From Rhodococcus xishaensis (GTDB taxonomy: Bacteria; Actinomycetota; Actinomycetes; Mycobacteriales; Mycobacteriaceae), in assembly GCF_004011825.1 (NCBI RefSeq), contig NZ_RKLO01000006.1, positions 124,001-188,000 on the forward strand: a DNA stretch of 64,000 nt, written 5' to 3'. A program made the position numbers and the translations under genes. A model generated the notes under the pieces. That model ran no database searches. It was given only the letters and a program-made list of their open reading frames with translations, and had not been told where the DNA came from. Shown one piece after another: positions 63,534 through 64,000 of the stretch (within the stretch, counting starts at the first letter, position 1; every line of letters starts with the position of its first letter).

Positions 63534-63848
63534 TCAGTGCAGGACCTTGAGTCCGATGACACCGCCGATGATGGCGACGACCAGCAGCCCCTTCGCGATC
63601 GAGGCGCTCTCGCTGCCGGTGAGCATCGCGAACGCGACCGTGAGTGATGCGCCGATTCCAACCCACACCGCGTAAGAGGTGCCCGTGGGTAGGGTGCGCA
63701 TCGCGTAGCCCAGTCCAACCATGCTCAACAGCAGCGCGACCCCGAAGACGACCGTCGGCCAGAGCCTTGCGAATCCTTCGGACCTTCCGAGTGCAGTGGC
63801 CCACACCGCTTCCAGGACACCGGAGATCACGAGGACGATCCAAGCCAT
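63534..63848 (-). CDS. SMR-family exporter, Gdx (SugE)-like
   Basis: 104 residues, four membrane helices, conserved Glu13 in VISGVLEAVWATAL. The sequence is closer to SugE/Gdx guanidinium exporters (MAWIVLVISGVLEAVWA, MRTLPTGTSYAVWVGIGA) than to EmrE-type drug pumps. It exchanges guanidinium for protons in characterised relatives. A guanidine-III riboswitch lies directly upstream, and GGGGAG between riboswitch and ATG serves as Shine-Dalgarno, so ligand-controlled translation is likely. Confidence 0.9.
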   Translation of the reverse strand: MAWIVLVISGVLEAVWATALGRSEGFARLWPTVVFGVALLLSMVGLGYAMRTLPTGTSYAVWVGIGASLTVAFAMLTGSESASIAKGLLVVAIIGGVIGLKVLH

Positions 63849-63866
63849 GATGATTCAACTCCCCAG

Positions 63867-63907
63867 ACACCGTCTTGTCGCTGGCCGGGTACGGTGTGCT
63901 CGTCCGG
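63867..63907 (-). ncRNA. Guanidine-III (ykkC-III) riboswitch
   Basis: The minus strand from 63907 reads CCGGACGAGC, then ACACCGTACCCGGCCAG, then CGACAAGACGGTGT. This closely follows the guanidine-III aptamer I remember from Thermobifida fusca (CCGGACGAG...CGUACCCGG...GACAAGACGG). Stem ACACCGT/ACGGTGT and the pseudoknot pairing CCGG with CCGG are both possible. It sits 18 nt upstream of an SMR gene, the known target class. Recognised from memory, not by a covariance search. Confidence 0.88.
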
Positions 63908-64000
63908 GTGTCGATCGACAGGTTCAAAAATACCCAATCCGATCACCGATTCCCGCAATGGTTGCCCAAATCACCGCCTTCCCCCATTTCCTGAACGGTA

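Overview
The window is high-GC actinobacterial DNA. GTG and TTG starts, mce genes, F420-type oxidoreductases and TetR-type steroid operators all point to a mycolic-acid actinomycete. Gene content and order (ipdABC-echA20, fadA5, cyp125, ltp3/ltp4, echA19/fadD19, fadD17-fadE26/27, hsd4A, complete mce4, otsA) track the Mycobacterium tuberculosis cholesterol region (about Rv3490-Rv3553). A tetramodular hydroxamate NRPS cluster lies just beyond otsA. That combination suggests Rhodococcus, most likely R. equi (Prescottella) or a close relative. The species call is inference; no database was searched.

Layout. 1-4.4 kb: C/D-ring catabolism (ipdC partial, ipdB, ipdA, echA20 on minus; two SDRs on plus) around a shared operator. 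4.5-8 kb: a GNAT protein, fadA5 and cyp125, with KstR boxes in the fadA5/cyp125 gap. 8-14 kb: a minus-strand operon (OB-fold protein, ltp4, ltp3, flavin/F420 oxidoreductase, NTF2-like protein) for C24-branched side chains, divergent from an LLM oxidoreductase. 14-17.6 kb: echA19 and fadD19 divergent around a KstR box, plus a nitronate-monooxygenase-like gene. 17.7-23.2 kb: fadD17, fadE27, fadE26 on minus; ferredoxin and hsd4A on plus. 23.2-34 kb: the ten-gene mce4 sterol import operon. 34-36 kb: otsA and a 57-residue protein. 36-56.7 kb: an iron-regulated siderophore cluster matching rhbABCDE (rhequichelin). 56.7-64 kb: mixed genes: NTF2-like protein, tRNA-Thr, secreted beta-propeller, thioredoxin-like protein, IS30 scar, K+ channel, small ORFs, dienelactone hydrolase, a decapeptide-repeat protein, and an SMR exporter behind a guanidine-III riboswitch.

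How the genes work together. Mce4 imports sterol. Cyp125 oxidises the side chain. FadD19/FadD17, FadE26-FadE27, EchA19, Hsd4A, FadA5 and the Ltp3/Ltp4 set shorten it. The Ipd/EchA20 enzymes open the last rings. Nine TAGAAC-n2-GTTCTA-like sites mark the KstR regulon. In the siderophore cluster, RhbD hydroxylates and RhbA formylates ornithine; RhbC with RhbE assembles a tetrapeptide predicted as fhOrn-Ser-hOrn-(acyl)hOrn. IdeR-like boxes precede rhbA/rhbB, rhbC and rhbD.

The most notable items are the guanidine-III riboswitch ahead of the SMR gene, loss of the catalytic His in the third condensation domain of RhbC, an exact 10-residue-period repeat protein, and a 34-bp palindrome built around one KstR box.
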